Source of the DNA: Manihot esculenta | Lineage: Eukaryota > Streptophyta > Magnoliopsida > Malpighiales > Euphorbiaceae | Direction of reading: 5' to 3' | Length of the DNA: 64,000 bases | Assembly (NCBI RefSeq): GCF_001659605.2 | Contig: NC_035162.2 | Coordinates: 27,953,526-28,017,525, forward strand | Part shown: piece after piece, positions 1 through 12,082 of the stretch | Position numbering within the stretch: the stretch's first letter is position 1 | Layout of the letters: every line of letters starts with the position of its first letter | The notes under the pieces: model-generated | Seen by the model: the letters and a program-made list of their open reading frames with translations, nothing else | Told to the model about the DNA's origin: nothing | Databases searched by the model: none | Position numbers and translations under genes: made by a program

Positions 1-800
1 AATGAATATGCTAATTGCTACTTGTATTAATCCAATTAAATAATTATGTATTTACTTGGGTTAATTAGCAATATGTTGTCTTACTAGGAGATTCAATAGG
101 TCTCTTTAATTTATAAAAAGATAATAATGGAGATGTTCTTTGAAAACAAAAAAAATTTAAAACAGAAGCTAAGATAAACAGAAATTAAGAATACAATCTC
201 ACAACTTAATTAAACCTCAACTTGATTAATTTTCAACTGAATAAAAGAGTTTAGCCTCTGAGGGACAGAATTGCAGAAAATAAAAGAAGGGGGAAGGGGC
301 GTTCGGCTAAAGAGAAACCGAAAGGAGAGTGTGGAGAAGAGGAGAATAGATGATTTTGTACTTCTAGGGTAGCTTTTATATAGGCTTTTCCCAAACAAAA
401 GGATAACTATATTCATAATTTAAAGAAAAAGTAAAATAAATCTATTACTCCTAAGATGACTCTTTTTCTAATCCTGATCTGATTGTGTTTGCACTTATCT
501 GAAATAGTTTTGAACTCTGTACAACTGACAAAATAGAAATCCTGCAATCTATTCTTCGAGATTGGGCTATAATCTTGGGCAAGATTGTTCCTTCCAGTCA
601 GAAAAAACTCTAAAACAACCTCTTTTAGTTTCTTTTCTCATTTTTAGTTCAAAACCTATCCAAAATCAAAATTCAAATAAAAATTAATTATTTATATCAA
701 AATCATAGCAAAATCATGGAATTTAATATGGAAAAAGTGATATATTTTGCAACTCATGAGATTCTCCCACACTTGCACTTTTGCTTGTCCTCATGCATAG
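1..800 (-). mobile_element. 3' end/LTR of a Tat/Athila-like gypsy element (partial)
   Basis: Read on the minus strand, 798-755 carries the words GAGGACAAGCAAAAGTGC and GTGTGGGAG, a signature I associate with the stretch downstream of pol in plant Tat/Athila Ty3-gypsy elements. Further left lies an LTR-like promoter: a TATA box at 373-382, then a pyrimidine-rich leader with many TCTCC words. No coding region of the element is visible here. The outer LTR end lies outside the window or is eroded, and the class assignment rests on motif memory only. Confidence 0.4.
373..382 (-). promoter_or_regulatory. TATA box of the minus-strand LTR-like segment
   Basis: TATATAAAAG on the minus strand is followed within about 40 bp by a CT-rich leader, as at an LTR transcription start. 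No experimental support. Confidence 0.35.
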
Positions 801-1204
801 AAATTCAAATCCCTAAAAAAAAATAAAACCACATTCATGCCCTTAACCATTTGAAATTTAATTTGTCTAAAGCAAAAAACTAAATTTGTCATGCAATAAG
901 ATAATAGTAGAAAAAGTTTAATTTCACCAAAGTCCATTTCAACATGTCTCATCTTTAAAATGTGTTTTTTAAGACATAAAAGATGGTCCTCAATCCATCT
1001 TTAAGCACACAAAATTTTAGAATGCATAATGGGTTGTTGTGGTATGCATGATTGCCCTTTTTTTCTAAGTTTTAGAGTTGGAGTTTTTGTTTTAAGAATG
1101 GGTAATCCTCCTCATTTTATGAATGCATGTGGGTTCTTTCCTTAGTTCTTTGATGATTAGTGACCCTAATTATGTTTTGAGTAAGTTTGGTAACCTTGCA
1201 TGTG
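801..1204. other. No recognisable gene
   Basis: AT-rich sequence with no long reading frame and no match to the repeat families seen elsewhere in the window. It separates the Tat/Athila-like end from the truncated LTR that follows. Confidence 0.5.
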
Positions 1205-2631
1205 TGTCTAGAATCATTTTGGTGGCTGCATGTTTAGGGCAAAATCAGGTTCTGCCTTGCTGGATAACTCAGGTTCGGCTACCAACACATGATTCGACTG
1301 CCGAAGCAAGGTTCGGCTATCGAAGCAAGATTCAGCTGCCGAAGCAAGGTTCGGTTGCCGAAGCAAGGTTCGACGACTGAACCTGCCTATGGAAGTAGCC
1401 ATTTGGCCGCCTAACCTACCCCCGAAAGATTGACATTCAGATCTGTGAAGGGACCTTCGGCTGCCGAATCTGCCACCGAAAGTCCCTTGCCCAGCCTTTT
1501 CCAAATCTTTTCCTACGTGTGTTCTTGTATGTTTCTAAAGGTTTCTTGGGGGCAGTTTAAGTGTTGTAAAAGTTATGTTTGGTCCCTCATTTAAGTCCAT
1601 CTGTGTAGGATCGAACTTGGGAGACCGTAGAGGTTTACAATGAGATAACTACTTCAGTACTAGGCATGCATCAGCCAGAGGTGAGTAGAACTGAACTAAT
1701 ATATTATTTTAAAGAAATCAAACTTTTTAAGCATGCTCATGCATCACGAATGCCATGTATATACTAATAGGTTGTTTTGCATTAGAGTTCATGAATATGA
1801 TGCATTGCATAAATTATTATTATTGTGGATGGATGTTGGATGACTCACTAGCCCTCGAGAATGTTATGATATGTTACGACGGATATGGAAAGATCAAGGC
1901 TGCCCATTCTACGCCCCTGGTACTATCTAAGGGAAAGACCAGGGCTGCCCATTCTACGCCCCTGATACTATAGACATGTTATGTTATGTTTAAGAGGAAG
2001 TCCTGAGGAGCACCCATCGCGGGCTAGGCACTATTGGAATTTGTAGAGGGTTACTGGTGACACGTCCATCTTGATGTGAATTGTTTGTATTGTGACGCAT
2101 TCATACGATGATATGTTTTATTGAACTATTTTTTTTATATGTTCTGCTCACTAGGCTCTTGTAGCTTATCCCCTTTTCCCTAACCTCAAGTTTGTAGGAT
2201 CAGAGTTAGCTTGGAAAATCGGCTGAGTTGCTGGTATAGCCTGTTGTAATAGTATAACTGTGGACATGTATTAATTTGTGGATTAGAATTGTGCTTTGCC
2301 CGAGTTCTTCCTCGTAATCCCTGTTTCATGATCCTTTCATGTAAATTTTTTTTAAGTATGAGTTATGTTTGAACCGAGCTTGAGGCATGTAATGTTGACC
2401 ATACTGAAGCATTTGATGAGGGCTCTAGTATGGGTTTTTATGATTTCAGTTATGATGCATGCACAGGTCGAGTCTTGATTCATGTAATGGTTATGTTCTG
2501 CTGTTCATGTGATCAAGTATGGGATTATATCAGGCGTAACATGATGTATAGTAGGCTTGTTACGAGCTATGACAATCTTAAGTCGATCTGAACCCTAGAG
2601 TCGGTAGCAGTCCGATTCCCGAGTCGTTACA
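1205..2631 (+). mobile_element. 5'-truncated gypsy LTR (same superfamily as the other 2-kb LTRs)
   Basis: The match to the reverse LTR at 56616-58679 begins near the words TTTGGTGGCTG at about 1217 and runs to the LTR end GTCGTTACA at 2623-2631. It holds the diagnostic parts of this LTR family: TTCGGCNGCCGAA-type palindromes (1270-1480), the phrase TTTGGTCCCTCATTTAAGTC, an internal tandem repeat around GACCAGGGCTGCCCATTC (1890-1970), and CTGCTCACTAGGCTC. The first third of the LTR, including the TGTAATACCC start and TATA region, is missing. A weak primer-site remnant (TGGCAT then GAGC) follows the LTR end at 2635-2649, suggesting it was a 5' LTR. Confidence 0.75.
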
Positions 2632-2647
2632 CAGTGGCATAAAATGA

Positions 2648-3894
2648 GCACCCTGGTCTTTCTCTCATATAGTGCCAGGAATAAAGAATGGGCCTCGATC
2701 TGGACTTCCGTATCCGTCATAACATATCATAACATAGGCAAGGGCTAGTGGGTCATCCAAAATTCATCCACAGCAATAATTAATTATGCAATGCATCATA
2801 TTCATGAATTTTAATGCAAAATAGTCTAATCATATATACATGGCATTCGTAATGCATGAGCATGCTTAAAATATTCTATTTCTTTAAAATAATTGATTGG
2901 TTTAGTTCTACTCACTTTTGGCTAATTCAACCTAGCTCTAAAGTAGTTGTCTCACTACCAGCCTCTACGGTCTCCTAAGTCCGATCTTATATAGACGGAC
3001 TTAAAGGAGGAACCAAACATAACTTTTACAACTCTTAAAATTATCCCAAGAAATCTTTAAAAGTATATCAAAAAACATGTTGAAAATGGTTAGACATGGG
3101 ACTTTTCACAGCAAGTTTGGCAGTCTAAAGTCCCCTTATAGATCCGAAAGTCAAACCTTCAGAGGCCTGAAGGGCAGCCTTCACAGGCAGGTTCAGCAGC
3201 CGAACCTGCCTTCGGCGACCGAACCTGGATTCTTCTACAATGCATAACTCAATTCTGCCTCTATCAATAGACCTCAAAACGTAACCAAACTCACATACAA
3301 TAACTTAAAACCATATATTAACACCTTGGAATACAAAAGACTTCCAATCTAACCTAAACCTTAACATGCATCCAACAAAACCATCAAAACAAGGAAAATC
3401 TCCAATCCCTCATGCTTTTAAAATTAATTCTTAATCCTTGCATATAATGAAATCACTTAAAATAGTTTATAAACTTCTTAAAACCGAAAAGAAAATAAGG
3501 GTTAAACTCACCTCTTCGAGGAAGACACAATCACAGCAAGAAGAATTTGGGGATGAAAACGAGATGAGCTCCGAAGAGTCTTGATGACCAAAAACTTCGA
3601 AACCCAAATTTGATTCTTCAAACAAGTTAAAAATCCATGAGAAAAACTACTTAGAAGATGAATTTGTGAAGGAAAATGGCAGTAGACTTAACTCTGCTCG
3701 AAATGGAGAAAAGGCTTTCTCCCTTTCTAGTTGAAACCCTTTTTATATATGGATCTACCAGCCAACATTTAGTGGTCAAACTTAGGAGGTTCGGTAGCTG
3801 AACACTATTTTTTTAATTTATTTTGGATTCCAACAAAGATTCCGTCGAAAAGTTAGAATTTTGATTTCAACATTGGAGTTTAATTGGATATTAA
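2648..3894 (-). mobile_element. Truncated gypsy LTR in reverse orientation
   Basis: Starting a few bases after the forward LTR fragment, the same LTR family appears in reverse: GGTCTTTCTCTCATA, then the palindrome zone (3120-3230), then a decayed form of the LTR 5' terminus near 3826-3894, aligning with the terminus at 58610-58679. The LTR 3' portion (about 650 bp by comparison with 56616-58679) is missing at the junction, so the two fragments meet tail to tail. Reading frames here are repeat shadows. Confidence 0.65.
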
Positions 3895-6188
3895 AGTGGC
3901 GATTGAGATTACTTTATCCATTGTAGTAGAAGCTCCTCCAGTATTTTCACTTATTTTTAGAATTTCTTGAACTGTGTCTTAATAAGGTTATTATCTTCAC
4001 TTGAGGATTTGAGGATGTCTAATTGGTCACTTTGATGGAACTCTTTTAATCTTTTTGTATATACCATGCTTTTTTGTTTACACTATTTTTTTTTTTTGTA
4101 ACAAGACACTTTTTTTTTAATTAAAAGTTGAACAAAATTGAAATAACAAGGTAAGACTAAAATAATTAAATAAAAATCAAAAGCTGAATAAAACTGAAAT
4201 AAAAAGATAAGATTGACACAATTAAATAAAAATTAATGATAAAAAGTTTTAAAAAATAGAAAAATAATAATTTATCTATCACTGAACTCTAATACTACAC
4301 TGATATAGAGCCTAAGATCAATTTATAATAAAAAACCCGTCACACAATTTGATGGTGAAACGCACTAAAAATATTTTTCAACTGATACTTTACCACACTC
4401 TTAACCATCTAATATGATTAAAAACGAAGATTATGCAGCAATAATTCCATCTAGAATACACCATAAGAAATTCTTAATAAGTTAAGTAAGTCTAGAGAAA
4501 TATAAAGAATAATCAGCTTTATAAAGGATAAAAAAAATGAACATATGTTCAACTAAGAAAAATCTAATATGGAAAAAATATCAACTTTAACTTATTTAAC
4601 TTATTTACATAATACGACTATTTATAGCAAAAAGTCTCCTAATTCTTGTTACAATATGAAAACAAAATAAATTCCAACTGAAATAGGAAAATAAAACAAA
4701 TTCTAATTGAAATAGAAAAACATAAGGTGATCTTATTTAAATAAGAAAAACTATATTTAATCCTATTAATAGAGGCAAATTCTAATTAAATGTGAACTAT
4801 CCAAAAATCTCCTAATTGGAAAAGTTGGAGAAAATTTAGCTACATAGGAGAAATATAGACTATATTTTCTATTTGAAGAAAATCTAAGGTATATTTCATC
4901 TCTTGATATTTATCCAAAATAAACTAATGTCTCTTATGGGTTGTCTACCACATACATGTATAGAACCTAAATAAATTATAAATAATAACATTAAAATTTA
5001 AAATAATTCAAAGTTTAAAATCAACTCAGTAAAAAATATGAATTAGCATAAGAAAATATGGATTCAGACCGTTAACTGCCCAAGTGATTTTGATGCCTTT
5101 TATTGAATATTACTGTAAATATCTTTTCATTATTACTCTCATACTATTCATACATAATTCTCATCACGTATTCCTTACTTTCACCTAAAATAATTTGATT
5201 TCATATGAATCAAAAGTTGGTTTCGGATTTAAAAATTGATGTTCTTGATAAATATTGAATCTTTTGTATACTTTAGATCGTAGAAAATAATACCCCTTAG
5301 CATGTATTAATGAATATTGGTATGAAATATCAATAGGTACAATGAAAAGAGGAAATTAAAAGGTCATATTCATTATACCAAATATTATAAGAATTAGCTT
5401 TTTAAATCAATACAAATATAACGAGACTAATTAAGATTAAATAAGTTGAGAAATTAAGCCCAAGAAGGTTATAAAAGCCCCCTTTAGTCAAAATATCTAG
5501 GTGTGAAAACACAAACAAAATTTTTCCTCTCTTTATTTTCCCTCTAGCTGCTGCCCTTTACTAGCACTTAAGGGTGTTTCGATCGTTGTTGCTCGTCTTT
5601 GAGAATTCTTATCTTCTCATGCTCGTGTGAATTACTAATGGAGGTAATTAACTTGGATTATAAGGTTTTCGACAATCCAGTTTGAAGGAAAGAAATACAA
5701 AGTCAAGATTTTTTAATCTCAAACCAAAAAAGTTTATAGCCTTAATTCAAGAACTCAAGTGTTTGATGATTTCGTACTTTTTTTGGCCATTCAAATTTTT
5801 ATTTTCTGTTGCTATATATCAGCAACACAATATTTAGATTTAGGTGGGACAAAATATTTATTAGCGTAGTACTTACACTCGGTAGGAAAAAAATATTCAT
5901 TTAACAACTTTAAATTTAATATAGTTATGCTAAACTATTTATAATTTAACTAGAATTATATTTAGTAAAAATATAATTTCAATTTATTAAATTTAAATTC
6001 ACTAAATTTTATTTAGTTAGACTGATAAAAAAATAATTTTTTTAATTTTTTAAGAAAGAGAGTTTAAATGTAACAATAAATTAAAAAAAAAAATTCAAAA
6101 TCAACATACTTCCATTTAAAAATTTAAATTTCAGAGTGGACCTTAGATCCATCAATGATTACTAGTTCAATTTCATGGCAGTAGAAGT
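3895..6188. other. AT-rich interval, no gene; possible LTR-like promoter near 5.47 kb
   Basis: I see no convincing coding region. Around 5470-5600 a TTATAAAAGCCCCC word is followed by a pyrimidine-rich leader (TTTCCTCTCTTTATTTTCCC), which resembles the promoter/leader of an LTR retrotransposon, but no matching second LTR or primer site is apparent. The rest is low-complexity A/T sequence. Confidence 0.4.
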
Positions 6189-6196
6189 GTCGCAAC

Positions 6197-6672
6197 TAGG
6201 GGTGAGTATTCGGTCGGTTCGGTTTAAAATCGAACCGAACCGAATAAATCGAAAACTGAAATTTTAGTGTTTATAAAAATCGAACCGAACTGATTTTGGT
6301 TAGAAACCGAACCGAACCGAACCGGTCTGATTCAGTTCGATTCGGTTCGGTTTGATCGATTTCGATTTTTAATAATTTTTTTATTTTTTACACTTTATTT
6401 TTAATATTTTAAAATTTAATTAAAATATTTTAATTTTAATATGATTTAATTTCTCTATATTATTAAAAAAACATATTATTATCACTAATCGGTTCGGTTC
6501 GATTTTTTCGATTTTTTTCTAATTAAAACCGAACCGAACCGAAATAACCGAAATTTCTAAAATTAAAAACCGAACCGAATCGAAATATATAAAAAACTGA
6601 ATCAAATTTTCAAATCGATTCGATTCGGTTCGATCGATTTTTTCGATTTGAACCGAATACTGCTCACCCCGA
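6197..6672. mobile_element. hAT-type MITE, 476 bp, 8-bp TSD
   Basis: The element is bounded by the exact 8-bp direct repeat GTCGCAAC (6189-6196 and 6673-6680). Its ends are inverted: TAGGGGTGAG at the left, and TCGGGGTGAG on the complementary strand at the right. Subterminal arrays of GGTTCGGTTCGG and its complement fill the outer 100-150 bp of each side, with an A/T-rich core. An 8-bp duplication with short TIRs is the hallmark of the hAT superfamily. It has no coding capacity. Three relatives occur at 29.4, 30.8 and about 39.5 kb. Confidence 0.85.
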
Positions 6673-6680
6673 GTCGCAAC

Positions 6681-7040
6681 AGGTATTTTATTCGGTTTCA
6701 AGTCTCATTAAAGAGACTCTGTATATTTGATGTGTATAACTATAGCTTTTTATTGGAATATTATTTAAATTATTGTTGTGCGTCGTTGGTTTCCTTAGAT
6801 AACTTTGTACAAAAGTGGTTGGCTATAATTTTCAGAAGAGCTTAAAGTAAAAGTTAAAAATTCGAATATAATCACTTTTTGTTTGAGATAACAAAATCAA
6901 AGAAGTGATATTGATTTGATGAAAGAAAATTTTATTCCGTAATTATTAAATCACGAAAATATTTTTTTATCAATTAATTAATGAAAATTTTTAATAAATT
7001 TTCTTTATTTGTTGTTATATTAATTTTATAATATTTATAA
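6681..7040. other. AT-rich spacer without gene
   Basis: Short AT-rich stretch between the hAT MITE target duplication and the long-TIR repeat. Nothing recognisable. Confidence 0.5.
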
Positions 7041-8104
7041 GGGAAAATTACTTTTTAATCCCTGAGGTATAGTATAATTAACATATTCGTCTCTCTATTT
7101 TTAGAACACAACGCTTTCGTCCTTGATGTTTAATTCCGTCAAAATTAGAGGTCTCTCCGTAAAAAATGCAGTTAGTGATAGGAAAAATGACCAAACTACC
7201 CTTTCTAGAACCCAATACTTTAGTCTCTGAAATTTAATTTCTACAAATTTATAGATCCCTCCCTCAAAGAATTTAAGGAAAAAATATATTTTCGTCCCTA
7301 AGATATTACATAATTAATATATTTGTCTCTCTATTTTTAAATTTAACATTTTAGTCCCTAAAGTTTAATTTCATCAAAATTCAATGAAGAAAATCTCAAA
7401 CTCAATTTCTATAAATAAATAAAAATTTTAATAAATTTAAGATTCAAATTCAGAAAAAATAATAAAAATCAAAATATATAAAATTTAAATTATTAAAAAT
7501 AAAAAATTAAAACTCAATAGCAATATTTTTTGTGATACTGTTCAATGTCGATCACTGCTTGCCATTTTAAAAATTCATTAAAATATATCTAACATTTTAA
7601 AAAATCTATTAGTTAATATTTTCATTAATTTTAGTCGTTAAATATTATAAAAATATCTAAAATACCCATAACATAGAATGACTAATTAGTAAATTTTTTA
7701 ATAATTTGAGGAACTAATTAATAATTTTTTCTAAACTATAGGGACTAAATAGTAAAATATTTAGTGATAAAATCAATAGAGGAACTAACTAGTAGACTTT
7801 TTAAAATGTCAGGGACATTTTAATATATTTTTCAAAATTAAGAGACTAAGTAACGAGTTTTTTCATACTATAGAGATTAAATAGTATTTTTTTAATTTTA
7901 TTATTGATAAGGATATTTTTAGAATTATATTTATTTTCTTTCCTTTGATCAGGTGAAAATCATTGATTTAACAGAAATTTTTGATGGAGAGTCTTTAAAT
8001 TTTAACAAAATTAAATATTAAAGACGAAAATGTTGAATTTTAAAAATAAAAAAATAAATTTATTAATTATGTTATATTTCAAAGACTAAAATGTAATTTT
8101 TTTA
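7041..8104. mobile_element. Mutator/MITE-like non-coding repeat with long imperfect TIRs
   Basis: The left arm (AAAATTACTTTTTAATCCC, then CGTCTCTCTATTTTTAGAA) recurs as an inverted, diverged copy at the right end (about 7970-8104). The arms contain the common plant dispersed-repeat words 'TTTAATCCCT', 'TTTCGTCC', 'AAAATTAGAGG'. The same arm sequence recurs internally near 7290-7390, so the element looks internally duplicated. Flanking TTATAA occurs on both sides, too short and AT-rich to be a firm TSD. Long TIRs without coding sequence suggest a non-autonomous Mutator-like element, with low certainty on class. Confidence 0.55.
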
Positions 8105-9479
8105 CTTATAATAAAAAAATTTATTAATTAATAAATGTATTTTTGGAGTTAATTAAGGCATGGTTGCTTGAAAATGAGTTGATGCTTAGCTGGTATTGGT
8201 TGGCTTAGTCATTCAAAGATTATGATTATAATAATATTGCGGCAGAATATGAGGGCCTTGATTTTTGGAGACTGCCTTTTCTGAGTTTTGACTGGATCAT
8301 GATGCCCTTCAATTCATTCTAAAGGCAGCTTTGGCATCCACACGGTCCTTAACTCATCCAACATTAATAAGTTTTTTATTTATTTGTTAATAGTATTTTA
8401 TATACTTGATTTTTGTTGAAAGATTTTTCTTTTGGAAACTCATAATAATTAAAATAATTTTATTAATGGTATTTTTTTTTCATATATTTCTATTTTTATA
8501 ACCGAATTTTTAGTATTTAGATTTCATGACCGCCTAAATCAAAGATTTTCTAGATTATTAAATCTATTAGGTTAGCAGATTATAAATTGTCAAGGGCAAA
8601 AGAATACATTTTGTTCTCAAAATACTCATTTTCTCTAATCCCAGGTGTCTCTACCTCCATAATAGATTTACAGAATTCAACTTCTCCTTTCTCAACTCTC
8701 CTTAACTAGACATCCATTTTCATTTCTCAAATGCGGTGACAACACTTTCCCTCTGAACCTATGTTCTATGTTCTTATGGCTTTCCCTTTTCTCTCCATCC
8801 TCCTTCCTATGTTCATAAAATCTATGACTAAAGCTATGAAACGAAGAATAACACATGTATTAAAAAAATATTAAATAATTATGAAAAATAATATATTTAC
8901 AATTGCTTTTCAATTTTAAAATGATAATTATTTTATTATTTAAATAAATTTTTAAAATGGTTTTAGATATTTATCATTTAAGATTAATATATGTTTAAAT
9001 TTTTTATTTATGAGTTTAATTAATTTTATTTGATAATTATGTAGGATAATTATTAAAAATTAATAATTTTGGTAATATTTAAATTAATTTTTTTTAGATA
9101 AGATTATTAAAATAATAAGTTTAAATATTAATTAAAAATATTAAAATAATTAGCATAACGTATTATTAAATTTATATTTAAATATTAAATATTTATTAAA
9201 AATAATATAAAACAAAAATTTTACTAATATTAAATTATTAGACAATAAATGCTTCTTTTAATTATTAAAAATTAGAATTAAATATTAATTAATTATAAAA
9301 AAATAAATAATAGTTTTGATAATATAAAATTATTAAATAATGTGTTGATCTTTTAATTATAACAGTTATATTTTTTTAAAGTAAAAATAATTGTTATTAT
9401 TAAAATTAAAATTAGTAAATAAATATGTAAATTTTAGGATATACAAATGTAATAACATTACTTCTACGCATGTCTTCTG
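8105..9479. other. AT-rich interval, no gene recognised
   Basis: Sequence of ordinary complexity at 8150-8350, then very A/T-rich DNA (8830-9380). No open frame with recognisable protein similarity. The decayed integrase begins at its right edge. Confidence 0.5.
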
Positions 9480-9962
9480 GTATTTTATCTTTTCAGATTG
9501 CCTAACTGTTTGGGGATGAAAACATGTACTAAAATTCAACTTAATACCCAATGCTTTATGTAATTTTTCTTAAAATCTGAATGTGTACCTCAGGTTCCTA
9601 TCTGAAATAATAGAAAGCGGTACTCAATGTAATCAAACTATTTCATTGATTTATAGTTCTGCATATCTCTCCAATGAGTAACCAGTTCTCACTGGTAAGA
9701 AATGTATTGACTTAGTCAATCTATCTACAATCAACCAGATGGCATCCTTTTTCTTTGGTGTCAATGGCAATCCCACAACAAAATCCATAGCGATCCTATC
9801 TCACTTCCATTCTGGTATGGAAATAAGATGTGAAAGACCATATGGAACTTGATGCTCAGCCTTCACCTGCTGACAAGTAAGACATTTAGCTACAAATTCA
9901 ACTATATCTTTCTTCATACCTAACCACCAATAATGTATTTTTAAATCTTGATACATTTTAGT
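9480..9962 (-). pseudogene. Ty3/gypsy integrase fragment (old minus-strand element)
   Basis: On the minus strand the zinc-binding part reads TKMYQDLK...YWW...CLTCQQVK (9965-9840), followed by the catalytic core with a DFVVGLP motif, an SDR-like second aspartate region and FSTCFHPQT...QSEK (near 9540-9480). Several stops and frameshifts interrupt it, and similarity ends abruptly just after QSEK, so the integrase C-terminus, the rest of the element and its 3' LTR are lost at this side. It is the downstream end of the same element whose RNase H is at 12.3 kb and RT at 22.5 kb. The zinc-finger histidines fall at the solo-LTR insertion point. Confidence 0.8.
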
Positions 9963-10229
9963 TGTAATATCCGGCTCGAGTCCGGCCTCGGAATTCTTGT
10001 AGTTCGGTGGAATCTCGAGTGTCGGAACTCTCGAGAAGGGTAAGACATATGTTTTCATGTGTGTTTTAAGAGTTTTGAATGTTTTCAAGTGTGAAAGGAA
10101 ATGAGTTTTGAAAGAAAAGCAACAAGGGAGAAATGCAAAGGTTCGGCTGCCGAAAGTCACTTTCAGCCGCCGAACATTGCATGGTTTCGGATTCACGTTC
10201 GGCTGCCGAAGGTGGTCTGGCCAGCCACC

Positions 10230-10237
10230 TATAAAAG
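10230..10237 (+). promoter_or_regulatory. LTR TATA box
   Basis: TATAAAAG directly follows the conserved word GGCCAGCCACC and precedes a CT-rich leader. The same arrangement recurs in every near-complete LTR of this family in the window. Confidence 0.6.
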
Positions 10238-11365
10238 GGCCAAGGGTCGGTGGAAAGAGGCTATTTCTCCTCCACTTGCAGCCAGAGGTGAGTTCCAGCC
10301 TCTCTCACGTTGACTTTCATGGTTTTTATGATTTCCTTCAAATCTTTCCAAGGTTTTAAGAGTTTTGATGATTTTTGAAGGTTTTAAGCAAAAAGAACAA
10401 AGTTTGAAGCTTGGAGAGTTTGAGAACGGATTTCTCTATATCTCCACGTTAGGATCGTGTAATCTCTTGTTTAGAAGAGGTAAGTACAGATCCTGAACCT
10501 TCTTTGTTGATTTTTGAAGGTTTTATGAAGTTTGTATGGGTAGTATGCATGTTTAGGTTTAGGTGAAGTTTTTGGTGATCTTTCATGTTTAAGTGTTATG
10601 TGCTATGTTTGTTTGGGGTTTAGGATAGTCTGAGACCCCTTTGTGCATATATATGTGTATATGCTAGTTCGGAGTAGTTGATATGCATGTTGTAGGTTTT
10701 GGGCAAAGTTTGCATGAAACAGAGCAAGGTTCTGTCCCCTGGACAAAACCAGGTTCGGCCGCCAAAAGAAGGTTCGGCCGCCGAACATGCTTGGAGGCAG
10801 TTTCGGCTGCCAAAGCTTGCCCCCGAAAGCTAAGCTTTCGGTTTAGAAAGGGATGTTCGGCCGCCGAAAGAGGGAGTTCGGCCGCCGAAAGTATGTGAGT
10901 TTCATCTCTGGATGAGACCTTCGGCCGCCGAAGGTGCCGCCAAACATGCATGAGTTTCGTCTCTGGAGAGGGGTTTCGGCCGCCGAACCTGCCGCCGAAA
11001 GTGCCCTGTCCAGCTTTCTTTTGCATTCTAGGATGGTTTAGAAGGGTTTTGGGGAGTTTCTTAGAAATGTTCTTGAGTGAGTTTGGTCCCTCATTTGAGT
11101 CCACCTGTGTAGGTACGGACCAGAGGAATCAGGGAGGTCAGCAGTGAGTCCAGTTTCAGAACCTGCAGAGTCAGTTCAGAGTCAACCCGAGGTGAGTGGA
11201 ACTGAACTTAGTATTTTAATATGAGAAACGAGTATTTTATCATGCTTCATGCATCATGAATATGCTATAGGATGAGTGCATTAGTGTACACGAATATGCT
11301 GCATTGCATTTATCCTTGATTCTATGACTGTATGGACATAGTAAGGATTCAATAGCCCTCAAAGG

Positions 11366-11466
11366 AAAGACTTGGAACAGCCCTACGGGGACCAGGCATA
11401 AAGACCTGGAACAGCCCTACGGGGACCAGGCACAAAGACCTGGAACAGCCCTACGGGGACCAGGCA
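11366..11466 (+). repeat. Short tandem array inside the solo LTR
   Basis: About three units of roughly 34 bp around GACCTGGAACAGCCCTACGG. Comparable but sequence-distinct arrays occupy the same relative LTR position in other copies. Confidence 0.8.
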
Positions 11467-12082
11467 TATGGTATAGAGGGAGTGTTGATCCGTCCATGCT
11501 GAGATGTGATTACTTGTGATGTGATACATTGCATGAGAGCATGTTTTATCACCTGTTCTTTATTACTGTTCTACTCACTGGGCTATAGTAGCTCATCCCT
11601 CTCCCCTAACTCCAGTTGTACAGGTTCAGAATTCAGAGGGAAGTCAGCAGGGAACGGGAAGAGTATATAGTTTGTAATAGTTAGTCAGTGTGGACATGTA
11701 AATGTAAAGAGATAATGTATGTGTACAGTGTATAGAATGGTGCTTGATTATAAGAGTTGTAATCCCTTTTTGTGTTTTCACATGATCAGTTTATGTTTAT
11801 ATATTGTTGTATGTTTATGAGAAAACCAGGCTTAACATTATGAGTTTTATCCGCCTAGAGCAATGAGGAGCTCTAGTAGGGATTGGTAGAGAACAGAGAT
11901 AGTGCATGCACAGGTTAAGCCTTGAAATGAAGAAAAGTTTTATGTTTTTTACAGAAAATATATGATCATGTATGGGATGTCACAGGTTCACAGTCAGGAT
12001 AGCAGGCTTACTACGGGTCCCGGCGACCTTAAGTCGATCTGGATCCTAGTGCTGGTGGCAGTTCGGTTTTCGGGCTGTTACA

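Larger units (their letters stand above)
9963..12082 (+). mobile_element. Solo gypsy LTR, 2120 bp, TSD TTAGT
   Basis: Starts TGTAATATCC and ends GCTGTTACA, flanked by exact 5-bp repeats TTAGT (9958-9962 and 12083-12087). It interrupts the minus-strand integrase, which continues on both sides. It contains two zones of TTCGGCNGCCGAA-type palindromes (10140-10215; 10755-11000), a TATA box at 10230-10237, the phrase TTTGGTCCCTCATTTGAGTC, and a threefold tandem repeat at 11366-11466. With no internal region or second LTR, it is a product of unequal recombination between the LTRs of a former complete element. Frames inside it are not genes. Confidence 0.93.

Noticed and set aside
5470..5880. A copia LTR with TATA box and pyrimidine leader
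   Set aside because: Only a promoter-like word pair is visible; no second LTR, primer site, polypurine tract or target duplication could be found.
6519..6845. Small frames at the hAT MITE edge
   Set aside because: They translate the GGTTCGGTTCGG repeats and flanking A/T sequence.
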